A stretch of 19,299 nucleotides of DNA from DASWIV01 sp036397475 (GCA_036397475.1 DASWIV010000227.1:1-19299); one strand, 5' to 3'. Positions 1 through 8,241 are shown, numbered from the stretch's first letter. Notes: generated by a model not told the origin, from the sequence alone. Translations and numbers: made by a program.

Positions 1-1
1 C

Positions 2-688
2 GTGTTCAACGAGACATCCACAGGCGTAATGGGAGAACTCGAGAAAATTTCCGACGTGTGGAAAAAATATCCCGAAGTATCGGTTTGTATCGATGCTGTC
101 AGCGCGATGGGCGGGGTGAAGATCGAATTTGAAAAGCTGGGGATGGATGTACTTCTTGCCGGACTACAGAAGTGCTTCGCACTTCCGTCGGGACTCACAG
201 TCTGCGCCGTAAGCGATAAGGCGATTGAAAAGAGCAAGGAATCTAAAACAAAAGGCTATTACTTCGATTTTGTGGCGCTTCTGAAGAGCCATGAAAAGAG
301 CCAGACTCCGACCACACCGGCAATCCCCCATTTATTTGGACTCAACAACCAGCTTGAATATATTATAAATGTTGAGGGGCTCGACAATCGATGGGCCCGA
401 CACAGGGAAATGGCCCAGGTTGTCCAGCAGTGGGCTATTGACCGGGGATTCGGATTATTCGCGGAGAGCAGGGAAGTCGCCAGTTACACGCTAACCTGTA
501 TAGACAACCGCGAGAAGCAGATTAATGTTGGAGACCTGAATAAACAACTGGCCAGGTACTGGGTGACGATCTCGAACGGGTATGGCGACCTTAAAGAGAA
601 GACCTTCAGGATCGCCCACATGGGCGATGCGACACTGTTTGACGTCTATGGCATACTTGGCCTGATCGACATGGTTCTTGGATTCTGA
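2..688 (+). CDS. serC: Class V PLP-dependent aminotransferase, probably phosphoserine aminotransferase (5' end missing)
   Basis: This is the C-terminal 228 residues of a fold-type I PLP enzyme; the N-terminus lies before the window. The GTG at position 2 reads as an internal valine, because it falls within the family's conserved NETSTGV segment, so it is not a start. Visible family signatures are the PLP-pyridine aspartate in CIDAVSAMGG (D31 of the visible part) and the Schiff-base lysine in LLAGLQKCFALPSG (K57). Serine-pyruvate, alanine-glyoxylate and the non-classical phosphoserine aminotransferases share this fold. The phosphoserine role, converting 3-phosphohydroxypyruvate and glutamate to phosphoserine, is inferred from serA only 34 bases downstream on the same strand. 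An alanine-glyoxylate or serine-glyoxylate role cannot be excluded from sequence alone. Confidence 0.85.
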   Translation: MFNETSTGVMGELEKISDVWKKYPEVSVCIDAVSAMGGVKIEFEKLGMDVLLAGLQKCFALPSGLTVCAVSDKAIEKSKESKTKGYYFDFVALLKSHEKSQTPTTPAIPHLFGLNNQLEYIINVEGLDNRWARHREMAQVVQQWAIDRGFGLFAESREVASYTLTCIDNREKQINVGDLNKQLARYWVTISNGYGDLKEKTFRIAHMGDATLFDVYGILGLIDMVLGF

Positions 689-722
689 TCAATTTTCTAT
701 TTGGTGAGATTGGAGAATAAAA

Positions 723-1643
723 ATGCCTGACATAAAAGTAATGGTATGCGACCAGATGGCGTCGGGTCCACTGGAAGAAATGAGAAAGTACCTCCAGGTC
801 GATGAAAAGATCGGACAGACTCCTGAAGGCCTTGCGGATACGATCGCCCCGTACAACGCCATCGTTGTGCGGTCCGCGACAAAGGTGAGGGAAGCAGCCA
901 TTAACGCTGCTGCCGGATCTGGAAATTTGAAAGTAATCGTACGTGGCGGAGTGGGAGTCGACAACATTGATGTAGCTGCCGCCGAAGCTAATGGAATTGC
1001 TGTCAGGAATACTCCTGCAGCGTCGAGTGTCAGCGTAGCCGAGCTTGCCTTCGGGCTGCTTATCGCGTGCGCGAGGCATATCGGGTATGGAACTCATACC
1101 ATAAAAAATGGCCAGTGGCTCAAGAAGGAGCTTAAGGGTGTCGAACTTGCGGGTAAGACTCTGGGTATTATCGGAATTGGACGGATCGGGCAGGAAGTCG
1201 CTAAACGGGCTATGGCATTCGACATGAAAGTTGTGGCACACGATATCTATGTCCCAAAAAGCCCGATTAGAAAGGTCAGGATGGTCAGCTTTAATACTTT
1301 ACTGAAAAAGGCGGATTTCATAACCCTGCATATTCCATTCGATCCTGCTGTCGGGCCGACCCTGTCAAAAGCCCAATTCAAGAAGATGAAGGATGGAGTA
1401 ATTATCGCCAATGCGGCGCGTGGCGGAACGATCGATGAAAAAGCGCTTCTCGATGCTTTGAACAGCGGTAAAGTCTACTCGGTCGGCCTGGATGTTTTCG
1501 AAAAAGAACCCCCTGAATTCAGGGAATTGATCGACCATCCCCGTGCCGTACTTACGCCTCATATCGGCGCATCGACCGTCGAGGCGCAGAACAAGGTCGG
1601 GGATGAAGTCGTGAATGTTCTTCGCGAATTTTTCACCGTGTAA
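723..1643 (+). CDS. serA: D-3-phosphoglycerate dehydrogenase, short form
   Basis: It catalyses the first step of serine synthesis, NAD-dependent oxidation of 3-phosphoglycerate to 3-phosphohydroxypyruvate, in the cytosol. The 306 residues cover both D-2-hydroxyacid dehydrogenase domains. The Rossmann motif is GIGRIG (G151, G153, G156), with D174 at the end of the next strand suiting NAD preference. The catalytic triad is R233 (NAARGG), E262 (FEKEPP) and H280 (TPHIGAST). There is no C-terminal ACT or allosteric domain, so serine feedback through ACT is not expected. The start is ATG 723, with GGAGA about seven bases upstream. It directly follows the aminotransferase. A related hydroxyacid dehydrogenase specificity is possible, but the neighbours favour SerA. 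Confidence 0.93.
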   Translation: MPDIKVMVCDQMASGPLEEMRKYLQVDEKIGQTPEGLADTIAPYNAIVVRSATKVREAAINAAAGSGNLKVIVRGGVGVDNIDVAAAEANGIAVRNTPAASSVSVAELAFGLLIACARHIGYGTHTIKNGQWLKKELKGVELAGKTLGIIGIGRIGQEVAKRAMAFDMKVVAHDIYVPKSPIRKVRMVSFNTLLKKADFITLHIPFDPAVGPTLSKAQFKKMKDGVIIANAARGGTIDEKALLDALNSGKVYSVGLDVFEKEPPEFRELIDHPRAVLTPHIGASTVEAQNKVGDEVVNVLREFFTV

Positions 1644-1722
1644 AGTTACCTTGCGATCCGCACTCGACCTTGAGAATGCAAACAGGGCGCTTATAATCAT
1701 AGCGGGAGTAATATTGTCATGA
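1615..1722 (+). CDS. Possible 35-residue overlapping small ORF between serA and the DUF1015 gene
   Basis: An ATG at 1615 opens a frame overlapping the last 29 bases of serA and closes with a TGA that overlaps the DUF1015 start codon (ATGA at 1719-1722). It fills the otherwise unexplained 75-base gap. The part beyond serA reads like protein, with an acidic/polar stretch followed by a hydrophobic end (ALIIIAGVILS). No ribosome binding site is obvious, and the family is not recognised. It could be a coupling ORF, a remnant or chance. Confidence 0.2.
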   Translation: MFFANFSPCKVTLRSALDLENANRALIIIAGVILS

Positions 1723-3074
1723 TAAAAATTTATCCATTTCGTGGAATTCGATACAACACGGACAAAGTAGTGGATCTATCGGCGGTAGTGACCCAGCCGT
1801 ACGATAAGATCAAGGATGATCTGATGGAAAATTACTATCAGCGTCATCCCAACAACTACACCCGCATTATCAAAGCCAGGGAAGAGCCGCATACGTCGAA
1901 AGACAACAGGTATATCCGTGCCAGGAATTATATTCACGACTGGATGAACGATGGAATTTTAGTACGCGATAACAATCCTGCAATTTATCCCTATTACCAG
2001 GAATACATGATCGATGGTGTTACGAGGGTCCGTAAGGGAGTCACGGTGCTTGTGAATCTTCGGGACACTGAGGTCAAAGCGCACGAAAAAACTCTTGAAG
2101 GACCTAAAGCCGATCGACTGAATCTCATGTGGGCAACAGCGGCACATACAGGTCACATTTTTATTCTTTATCCCGACCCGGAAAACAGGGTTAACGCAAT
2201 TCTCGATAAAACAGCAGGAGCGAAGGATCCGATAGCGGTAGCAAGAGATGATTTCGATTGCCATCACAGGATGTGGTCAATTACTGATGGATCAGTCATT
2301 GCGGAAATCCAGAATATTCTTCAACCGCATGATTTGTTCATAGCCGATGGACATCACCGTACAGAGACCGCGCGCAATTACATGAACGCGATGGACCTGA
2401 TCGGATTGAAAGGCGAAGGCTCTGAGCTGCCTGAAAATTGCCTGATGACACTGATCTCAATGGACGATCCCGGATTAGTGGTGCTTCCGACTCACCGCTA
2501 CGTTCATTCGGTCCCGAATTTTTCCAGGGAAGAATTCCTGAAAGCCGCGGCGGAAAATTTCACCGTCGAAACTGAATCGGGTTGCACCGACGCATCGCAC
2601 GCTGAACAGGTCCTGAAAATGAAACTCGATACAGCCCGGAACCGTGGCGAAAAGGGTTTCGGTGTTTATTTTGAAGGCTGTTATGTCGCGTTTTTAACGT
2701 TGAAAGATTCAGGTGCGATGAAAAAACTTCTGCCGGGAGATATGTCGGATGAGTGGCGAAATCTTGACGTCAGCATTCTGCATACTGCAATATTGGAAAA
2801 CCTGCTCGGGATCGACTCCGAGAAACTCGCGATGCAGACCAACGTGAAATATCCTAGAAACGCAGTGGGGGCATTCGACGAACTGGAATCCGATCCGAAG
2901 GGTAACGCTGTCTTCATGATCAACCCTACTCTGGTAAGCGAAGTTAAAGATATAGCGATGGCGGGAGAGAGGATGCCCCAGAAGTCGACTGACTTCTTCC
3001 CGAAACTGCTCAGCGGCATGATCTTCAACAAAATCCGCTACATTGGCTTTGGCTCTGAATATTTTAGCCTTTAA
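1719..3074 (+). CDS. DUF1015 family protein in a serine-synthesis cluster
   Basis: The protein has 451 residues, the usual length for DUF1015, and appears cytosolic with no membrane segment or signal peptide. Family hallmarks are the N-terminal QPYDKI (27-31), AHEKT (121-125) and IADGHHRTETA (208-218). DUF1015 has no function I can state with confidence. The DGHHR motif resembles the motif in the ParB/Srx-fold archaeal ADP-dependent serine kinase SerK, which, with the serC-serA neighbours and the absence of serB here, suggests phosphoserine or serine phosphate chemistry; this is inference. GGGAG lies about 11 bases before ATG 1719. It sits 75 bases after serA on the same strand, probably in the same operon. 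Confidence 0.85.
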   Translation: MIKIYPFRGIRYNTDKVVDLSAVVTQPYDKIKDDLMENYYQRHPNNYTRIIKAREEPHTSKDNRYIRARNYIHDWMNDGILVRDNNPAIYPYYQEYMIDGVTRVRKGVTVLVNLRDTEVKAHEKTLEGPKADRLNLMWATAAHTGHIFILYPDPENRVNAILDKTAGAKDPIAVARDDFDCHHRMWSITDGSVIAEIQNILQPHDLFIADGHHRTETARNYMNAMDLIGLKGEGSELPENCLMTLISMDDPGLVVLPTHRYVHSVPNFSREEFLKAAAENFTVETESGCTDASHAEQVLKMKLDTARNRGEKGFGVYFEGCYVAFLTLKDSGAMKKLLPGDMSDEWRNLDVSILHTAILENLLGIDSEKLAMQTNVKYPRNAVGAFDELESDPKGNAVFMINPTLVSEVKDIAMAGERMPQKSTDFFPKLLSGMIFNKIRYIGFGSEYFSL

Positions 3075-3093
3075 GCCAAACTTCCATTATTTG

Positions 3094-3099
3094 TATAAT
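3094..3099 (+). promoter_or_regulatory. Candidate -10 element for the 3132 gene
   Basis: A perfect TATAAT lies in the 57-base gap after the DUF1015 gene. The best-spaced -35 (TTAAGC at 3071-3076, 17-base spacer) is weak, matching 3 of 6 positions. Transcription would start about 25 bases before ATG 3132, so the orphan gene probably has its own promoter. Confidence 0.4.
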
Positions 3100-3131
3100 G
3101 TGGTAGTCTTTTCAGCCATGCAACCACATGG

Positions 3132-4439
3132 ATGGTTGTATATCTGAATTATTACATGGACGACATTTACAAAAAAGACGGCTCGCTGTTCAGGGAAAGA
3201 TTTGGTAACAGCCATGTGGTGCAGGATGATTCTTCGATTCCCATTTTTAAAATAACCGGATCGGACAGCGATTTCGATTCAAAAAAAAAGGAACTATTCA
3301 GGGGGATACTGAATAAGGCATCTGTCGCGATTTTGAATTTCATCCACCACGATTCCGAGCTCGAGAAGATATCTGATTTAATCACACGCCTGAAGCCATC
3401 GGTCTGGAAAATTAACGTGATCGAAGATACAGACAGGCTGTACGAATTTCTCAAAAGATACGAGTGGTCAATTTATACATTTTTCAGGATCCCGGAAGAA
3501 ATAGACTTTTATTACCGGGGTTCACACCACCAGATTACCTGGATGAAATACCACCGGGCACTTATTTCGATAACCAATGACTACTGGGTCAATAGCTGGA
3601 CATTTGGTATTAATCCTAATGTGGCTGACTCGGAAAGCCCGGCTGCATCCGCGACTCCGGTTCTAGACCAGAATCTTCCAACATTTTCCAGGCTTCTAGG
3701 CATGTGGGTTCCCGAAAATAGATATTCAGAGGGATCTTATGAGGAAGAAAAAGATCTTCAGTGGTTCATATCGATTCTGGCCGATCAGGACCGTAAGGAT
3801 TTCCTGGAGCAGTCAAAATACTTCATCAGGATCAAGGACTATCCCGAAGAAGAGATACGCTTTAAGGCGAAACGCAAGTTTCCCGACATATATCACATGA
3901 ACGACTGGGTGTTGTGGGTGATCAAGAACTTCAATGCATTGGATAAAAGGGCGGAAGAAGAGAAAAAAGCTGTCGAAGCCATCAAAATTGTAATTGAGCG
4001 CAGGCAGGAGGAATGTTACAAAAAGAAAATAGTAGCTGATTTTGCGTGCGTCAAAACTGATAGTATAAATCCGTACTCATCCTACGCCATGATAAACATA
4101 CGCTTTCCCGACAAGGACAGGAAATCAAACATCGAGAGCCACATTCAAGTTGTGGAAGTCCCGATTTATAAAAATGGCAAACTGATAGATGAAATAAGAA
4201 TAAAAGTGGCTGCCGACAAGGAAATGGAATACGTACTCAGTGAAGCTCCATACATGAGGATCTGGGGAATGCCTCGTCCGGCATACGGGATCCCGTCTTC
4301 TCTTGCTCCACTGGCAGTAGCAATAATAGTCACGCCGTTCCTGAACATTATTCACCTGGGTGCAGTTGGTATGCTCCTTGTGTTTGTAGGGATTCTGTAC
4401 GCGGTCGCGCGACTGATTATCAACTTGTTTTCAAAATAA
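3132..4439 (+). CDS. Unrecognised protein with C-terminal membrane hairpin
   Basis: I do not recognise this 435-residue protein. Residues 1 to about 260 look soluble, rich in aromatic and charged residues (for example TFFRIPEEIDFYYRG). A charged helical stretch at about 275-295 (KRAEEEKKAVEAIKIVIERR) may form a coiled coil. A beta-rich part with conserved-looking prolines (YMRIWGMPRPAYGIP) precedes two hydrophobic segments at about 388-431, leaving the body on one side of the inner membrane. There is no signal peptide. The start is uncertain: ATG 3132 and ATG 3156 both lack a clear ribosome site. By eye it is more A/T-rich than its flanks, with A-runs such as the one at 3281-3289, which could mean acquisition. 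It ends next to the convergent pseudogene with no gap. Confidence 0.8.
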   Translation: MVVYLNYYMDDIYKKDGSLFRERFGNSHVVQDDSSIPIFKITGSDSDFDSKKKELFRGILNKASVAILNFIHHDSELEKISDLITRLKPSVWKINVIEDTDRLYEFLKRYEWSIYTFFRIPEEIDFYYRGSHHQITWMKYHRALISITNDYWVNSWTFGINPNVADSESPAASATPVLDQNLPTFSRLLGMWVPENRYSEGSYEEEKDLQWFISILADQDRKDFLEQSKYFIRIKDYPEEEIRFKAKRKFPDIYHMNDWVLWVIKNFNALDKRAEEEKKAVEAIKIVIERRQEECYKKKIVADFACVKTDSINPYSSYAMINIRFPDKDRKSNIESHIQVVEVPIYKNGKLIDEIRIKVAADKEMEYVLSEAPYMRIWGMPRPAYGIPSSLAPLAVAIIVTPFLNIIHLGAVGMLLVFVGILYAVARLIINLFSK

Positions 4440-5821
4440 TTACTGCTTTGTCCTGCAGTACCAATTATCTCCATCGATCCCGATCTCAATCGGAGCGTCG
4501 AGCTTCTTCCAGTACAGATACATATTCCCTTTCACCTGAATTTCATTAAATTCCCCCTCGCCGGAATAATGCTCGAGTTCGCTCGCCATTGTGATGACAT
4601 ATTCCACATTTTCAGGGAGTATGACCGGCTGGATGGGGATGTCTCTTACCATGTGGAACGCAGGAGGGATAGTGCGGTGATCATGCATCATGTACAGATT
4701 TGCCCGTTCGGGAGGACTGCCGTAGAAATTCGAATACACCGCCTGTGGGTAAATAACGTAGGTTTCAGGTATAGCCCAGCCAGCATCCCGAAAATGCTCC
4801 CACGTCACGAACGCGCAATTTTCAGGAGTGAAATTTTCCGTTATTGTGGAATGAAGCTCCGATAGGCTGGTTTGAGATTTCTGAATCGTTACAATGGGAA
4901 AAAATGAATTGACCGCGCCTCCCCATTCCAATCCCTGCAGAAGGAAAATAATAGTTGGGAGAATTAGAATCGGTATGAAAATTCGTCCAAGCATGTTACT
5001 TCGAATGAAGAAGTCATATAGAGTAGTCCATGCGCCTATTACTCCAATTACTATGATGGGAAGAAAAAATAACGTGTATCCCGGATGAAGTATATTCTTA
5101 AGATAAATTAATAGTGCCGGCATAATCCAGAGAATAATCAGAATTGAATATAATTCAGGAATCCCTGATTTGTACTTCATTAACCCCCGGATAACCGACA
5201 CCGCCAACCATACTACCGAAATTATCCAGACCAGCGGCATCATTCCGTGCAGAGAATCGATGAGCATATCCAGATTTGCCGTAATGTTTTGAATATCTAT
5301 CGGACGCGCGAACGGGCCCGCTTCCGCCTGCATGGCAATCAGGTAATTCCCTATCCCTCCACTGAATACCAACAGTGGGATAATCCACACCAGCGATGAA
5401 ATGACAAGATGAATGACAAAATTCAGCCATGAGCCCGGGTTTTTCCTGTAAATGAGCCACGCAACCGCTGGTAATGCGAATATCAAAAATCCCGGCCTGA
5501 AGCCAGATAAAAATCCGAGCATCCATGCCAGCAAAATTGTGTATCTGTGATTATTGCCGGACTTTGCAGATTTCAGCCAGAAAATCATCACCATCCATAC
5601 AGCCGCTGACATCGCCGCTTCAATAGGGTAGGTCGACGGGCGAGAAGGTCGAATTTCTCAAGCGCGAGAAGATACTGGACATTATCCCAGTCGTAAACAA
5701 CGGTAACTCTGTTTGGAAGCTGGAGGATAAATCCAAGCGCGAACACCCCGACAGCAGCCACCCAGTGCCACGGATAAACCGAAAGCGAGACATCTGATAC
5801 CTTATTATCTTCAAGCTTCAT
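4440..5821 (-). pseudogene. Glycosyltransferase-like polytopic membrane protein, broken by internal deletion and frameshift
   Basis: Two reading frames on the minus strand together form one damaged gene. From ATG 5821 the N-terminal part has a membrane segment (WVAAVGVFALGFIL) and then VVYDWDNVQYLLALEKFDLLA. In GT39-like membrane glycosyltransferases this normally leads into a conserved segment of the HxPHPPGYPLY kind. Here the frame instead runs into a stop at 5588-5590. The second frame enters near 5636 with STYPIEAAMSAAVW and continues for about 400 residues through many membrane helices and a periplasmic C-terminal domain to 4440. Almost no sequence lies between the two parts, so roughly 90-100 codons, including the acceptor-side loop, appear deleted near 5630-5642. 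The longer frame could in principle be expressed from ATG 5612, but it would lack the catalytic N-terminus. Confidence 0.75.
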
Positions 5822-5876
5822 AAATCAGATTCGAAATAATTTATCCCAAACCGCTATTGTATACATATTCCGATTA

Positions 5877-5896
5877 AAATATCGCTACAGATATTT
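5877..5896. repeat. Inverted repeat between divergent 5821 gene and hisC
   Basis: Arms AAATATC and GATATTT are separated by six bases. They lie about 85 bases before hisC and 55 bases before the divergent pseudogene. This is the geometry of a small operator, but the AT-rich arms make chance plausible. The rest of the 158-base gap shows no gene; a weak -10-like TAGAAT lies at 5938-5943. Confidence 0.25.
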
Positions 5897-5979
5897 AGCT
5901 TGCCTAAAATAAGGTTTAACTGGAGTGTAAGCGGTGTTAGAATATAGATTCCCTGAGGAAAAACCGGAGGTTCGTAAAA

Positions 5980-7101
5980 ATGTCCGAGATCAGCGACTTT
6001 ATCCGCCCCCATCTCAAAAACGTAAAGCCGTACGTGCCGGGAAAGCCGATAGCGGAAGTGCAGAGGGAATACGGAATCACCACAGAAATTATTAAACTCG
6101 CATCGAATGAAAATACGCTTGGACCGTCGCCTCTCGCCATGGAAGCAATTCGTAAGGAAATTCCCAATCTGTGGCTGTATCCCGAGGACTCGGTTTACTA
6201 TCTTAAAAAAGCGCTTGCTGAACTCCACGATGTCCCAGTGAACCAGGTTGTGGTCGGGAATGGCGCGGTTGAAATTATTTACCTGCTTGCGCAGGCGTGT
6301 CTCGGACCGGGCGACGAGTCCATCATGGGGCAGCCGTCGTTCATGATCTACGAGATCATGTCGCAGATGACCGACAGCACGAAGATCGGTATCGGGCATC
6401 CGGATTACAGGAACGACCTCGACAAATTCGCCGAAAATGTCACCGACCGGACAAAAATCATCTGGATAGACAACCCGAACAATCCGACCGGGACTTACTG
6501 CTCGAAATCGGAAGTCGAGGATTTAATCAATGTGGTCGACGGTAGATGCCTGATAGTCCTCGATGAAGCGTACCAGCAGTTTGTCGATCATCCCGACAAA
6601 TCCGAAGGCATCGAATTCCTCAAAGCCGGGCATGGCAATGTCGTCACTTTGCGGACGTTCTCAAAGATCATCGGGCTTGCCGGACTCCGTTGCGGCTACG
6701 GGGTCATGCATCCGGACCTCGCCAAAGTGCTTGAATCGCTGCGCATAAAATTCTCCGTGAATTCACTTGCGCAGGTAGCGGTACTCGCGGCGCTCAAGGA
6801 CCATGAGCACATGAAAAAGAGCAGGGAGACCGTGATCGCCGGACGAAAATACTTCTATGAGAATCTCGATCGCATGGGCTTACGGTATAATGAAACGCAG
6901 GGAAATTTCATCTGGGTAGATTTCGGTGTCGACGCGAAGGAGATTAATGAATTCCTTTTGAAAGAGGGAGTCATTGTACGTCCGGGATGGGTATTCGGCG
7001 CCCCGACATGCGCACGCGTGAGCATATCGACCGAACACGACAACAAGTTCTTCTTCAGAAAACTGACAATGGCGCTGGAAGCAGGAGTAGGGGTTAAGTA
7101 A
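5980..7101 (+). CDS. hisC: Histidinol-phosphate aminotransferase
   Basis: This PLP enzyme of histidine synthesis converts imidazole-acetol phosphate and glutamate to histidinol phosphate. The 373 residues match the family's usual length. Seen in the protein are the N-terminal LASNENTLGPSP substrate region (40-51), the PLP-ring contacts in DNPNNPTG (164-171) and LDEAY (D195), and the Schiff-base lysine K229 in TFSKIIGLAGLRCGYG. A conserved C-terminal arginine is R346 (RVSIST). The start is ATG 5980 with a strong GGAGG at 5966-5970. No other his genes are visible, so it stands apart from any his operon. HisC homologues can also act on aromatic amino acids, so some breadth of substrate is possible. 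Confidence 0.93.
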   Translation: MSEISDFIRPHLKNVKPYVPGKPIAEVQREYGITTEIIKLASNENTLGPSPLAMEAIRKEIPNLWLYPEDSVYYLKKALAELHDVPVNQVVVGNGAVEIIYLLAQACLGPGDESIMGQPSFMIYEIMSQMTDSTKIGIGHPDYRNDLDKFAENVTDRTKIIWIDNPNNPTGTYCSKSEVEDLINVVDGRCLIVLDEAYQQFVDHPDKSEGIEFLKAGHGNVVTLRTFSKIIGLAGLRCGYGVMHPDLAKVLESLRIKFSVNSLAQVAVLAALKDHEHMKKSRETVIAGRKYFYENLDRMGLRYNETQGNFIWVDFGVDAKEINEFLLKEGVIVRPGWVFGAPTCARVSISTEHDNKFFFRKLTMALEAGVGVK

Positions 7102-7138
7102 ACGCAAATAAGCGAATTACTTATCCGACAGTGCTGGA

Positions 7139-7167
7139 TTTAAAGATTTGTTGATTGGTTCTATACT
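7139..7167 (+). promoter_or_regulatory. Candidate promoter of hypA, near-leaderless
   Basis: The -35 TTTAAA (7139-7144, 4 of 6) and -10 TATACT (7162-7167, 5 of 6) are separated by 17 bases. The -10 ends only 11 bases before the hypA ATG, so transcription would begin about five bases before the start codon. No ribosome binding site is visible, which fits a leaderless transcript. Confidence 0.45.
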
Positions 7168-7178
7168 ATTAATGCGCA

Positions 7179-7541
7179 ATGCATGAATTCTCGCTTGCAA
7201 CTGATTTACTCAAACTAGCCAGGCACGAAGCGTCGCGGAACGGAATCTCCATAATCAAAAAGCTGACTCTCAGAGTAGGCGACATCAGCGGAGTGCATAT
7301 CGATGCGGTCGAGTTTGCCTACTGTTTCCTCAAAGAAGAATCCGACATGACAAAATCCGCCGTCATGGAGATCGAGCATGTCGAAGGTAGGGGAAAGTGC
7401 CGCAACTGCGGAGCCGATGTAAAGCTGGAACGTTACTTTCTGTTCTGTCCAGAGTGCGGACAGCCGTCGGTTGAAATAATCTCCGGACGGGAATTTATGC
7501 TCGTAAGCCTCGAAGGCGAAGAGGCTGAAGAGAAGGTGTAA
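7179..7541 (+). CDS. hypA: Hydrogenase maturation nickel chaperone HypA
   Basis: This small metallochaperone delivers nickel, with HypB, to the large subunit of [NiFe] hydrogenase in the cytosol. Its 120 residues are typical. The N-terminus MHE gives the nickel site (main-chain amine, H2, E3). A structural zinc site is formed by C74-x2-C77 and C90-x2-C93 (CRNC and CPEC). The start codon is fixed by the need for MHE at the extreme N-terminus. It is followed two bases later by hypB. Some HypA homologues also serve urease, but no urease genes are seen. Confidence 0.95.
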   Translation: MHEFSLATDLLKLARHEASRNGISIIKKLTLRVGDISGVHIDAVEFAYCFLKEESDMTKSAVMEIEHVEGRGKCRNCGADVKLERYFLFCPECGQPSVEIISGREFMLVSLEGEEAEEKV

Positions 7542-7543
7542 CT

Positions 7544-8191
7544 ATGGTAGACGTGATCATCATGAAAGCGGTGTCCGCCGATAACCAGCGGCACGCGGAT
7601 GTTGTCAGGAAAATCTACGATGACCATAAAATCCTCGGACTCAATTTTGTCTCCAGTCCCGGAGCGGGAAAAACAACACTTCTCGAAAAAACGATTGCCG
7701 ACAATCCCGACATCACATTTGGAGTGATTGAAGGCGATGTTTATACTGCCCGCGACGCAAAACGGATAGAAAAAACCGGAGCGTTTTCTGTCCAGTTGAA
7801 CACCGAAGGATCATGCCACCTGACCGCGGAAATGGTCGAGAACGCGATCCCGAAATTCAAACTGGACGAGATCGACATAATGGTTGTCGAAAATATTGGA
7901 AACCTGATCTGCCCGGCAGCGTACGCACTCGGCGAACACAAACGAGTGGTCTTACTCAGTACTCCTGAAGGGTCCGATAAGGTCCTGAAATACCCCGAAG
8001 CGTTTGCCGGGGCGGATCTGGTTCTAATTACCAAGGTGGATATTGCGGAAGCGGTAAATTTTGACCTCGAAGTAGTTATTGACGATTTGAAAGCGGTCAA
8101 TCCAAAGGTAGAGCCGTGGGAGTTGAGTGTAGTGTCGGGTGTGGGATTGGAAAGATGGTACGGCTGGCTTAAGGAAAACTTGATGAAATAA
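7544..8191 (+). CDS. hypB: Hydrogenase maturation GTPase HypB
   Basis: HypB is a SIMIBI-class GTPase that drives nickel release into hydrogenase precursors together with HypA. In its 215 residues the P-loop is SSPGAGKTT (37-45) and the base-recognition motif is TKVD (163-166). The metal-binding C91-H92 pair (EGSCHLTA) and C123 (NLICPAAY) match the dimer-interface nickel/zinc site of the G domain. The histidine-rich stretch and N-terminal CxxCGC motif of some HypB proteins are absent, so nickel storage is unlikely. AAGGTG lies just before ATG 7544, and the two-base gap to hypA indicates translational coupling. No hypC-F or hydrogenase structural genes are in the window. Confidence 0.95.
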   Translation: MVDVIIMKAVSADNQRHADVVRKIYDDHKILGLNFVSSPGAGKTTLLEKTIADNPDITFGVIEGDVYTARDAKRIEKTGAFSVQLNTEGSCHLTAEMVENAIPKFKLDEIDIMVVENIGNLICPAAYALGEHKRVVLLSTPEGSDKVLKYPEAFAGADLVLITKVDIAEAVNFDLEVVIDDLKAVNPKVEPWELSVVSGVGLERWYGWLKENLMK

Positions 8192-8203
8192 TCGGTATAT
8201 TGC

Positions 8204-8229
8204 TAACTGGAGTGTCGCGTTCCCAGTTA
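8204..8229 (+). terminator. Stem-loop after hypB
   Basis: TAACTGG (8204-8210) pairs with CCAGTTA (8223-8229) across a 12-base loop, 12 bases after the hypB stop. There is no T-run, so it may be a factor-dependent end, an RNA-stabilising hairpin, or chance. Confidence 0.3.
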
Positions 8230-8241
8230 TTCAAATCATGA

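Noticed and set aside
606..1241. A 211-codon open frame on the minus strand opposite serA
   Set aside because: It lies wholly against the well-supported serA and the aminotransferase end; the protein is low-complexity with no family signature.
5588..5821. The 77-codon frame as an independent small membrane protein
   Set aside because: Its first 61 residues are family-typical for a GT39-like N-terminus and the last 16 are out-of-frame sequence, so it is part of the pseudogene.
5854..6399. A 181-codon open frame on the minus strand overlapping the start of hisC
   Set aside because: It covers the strongly supported hisC N-terminus and its ribosome site, and its translation has no recognisable domain.
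7577..7584. Exact GCCGATAA, the sigma-28 -10 consensus, inside hypB
   Set aside because: No TAAA lies 15 or 16 bases upstream and it is inside coding sequence just after the hypB start; taken as chance.
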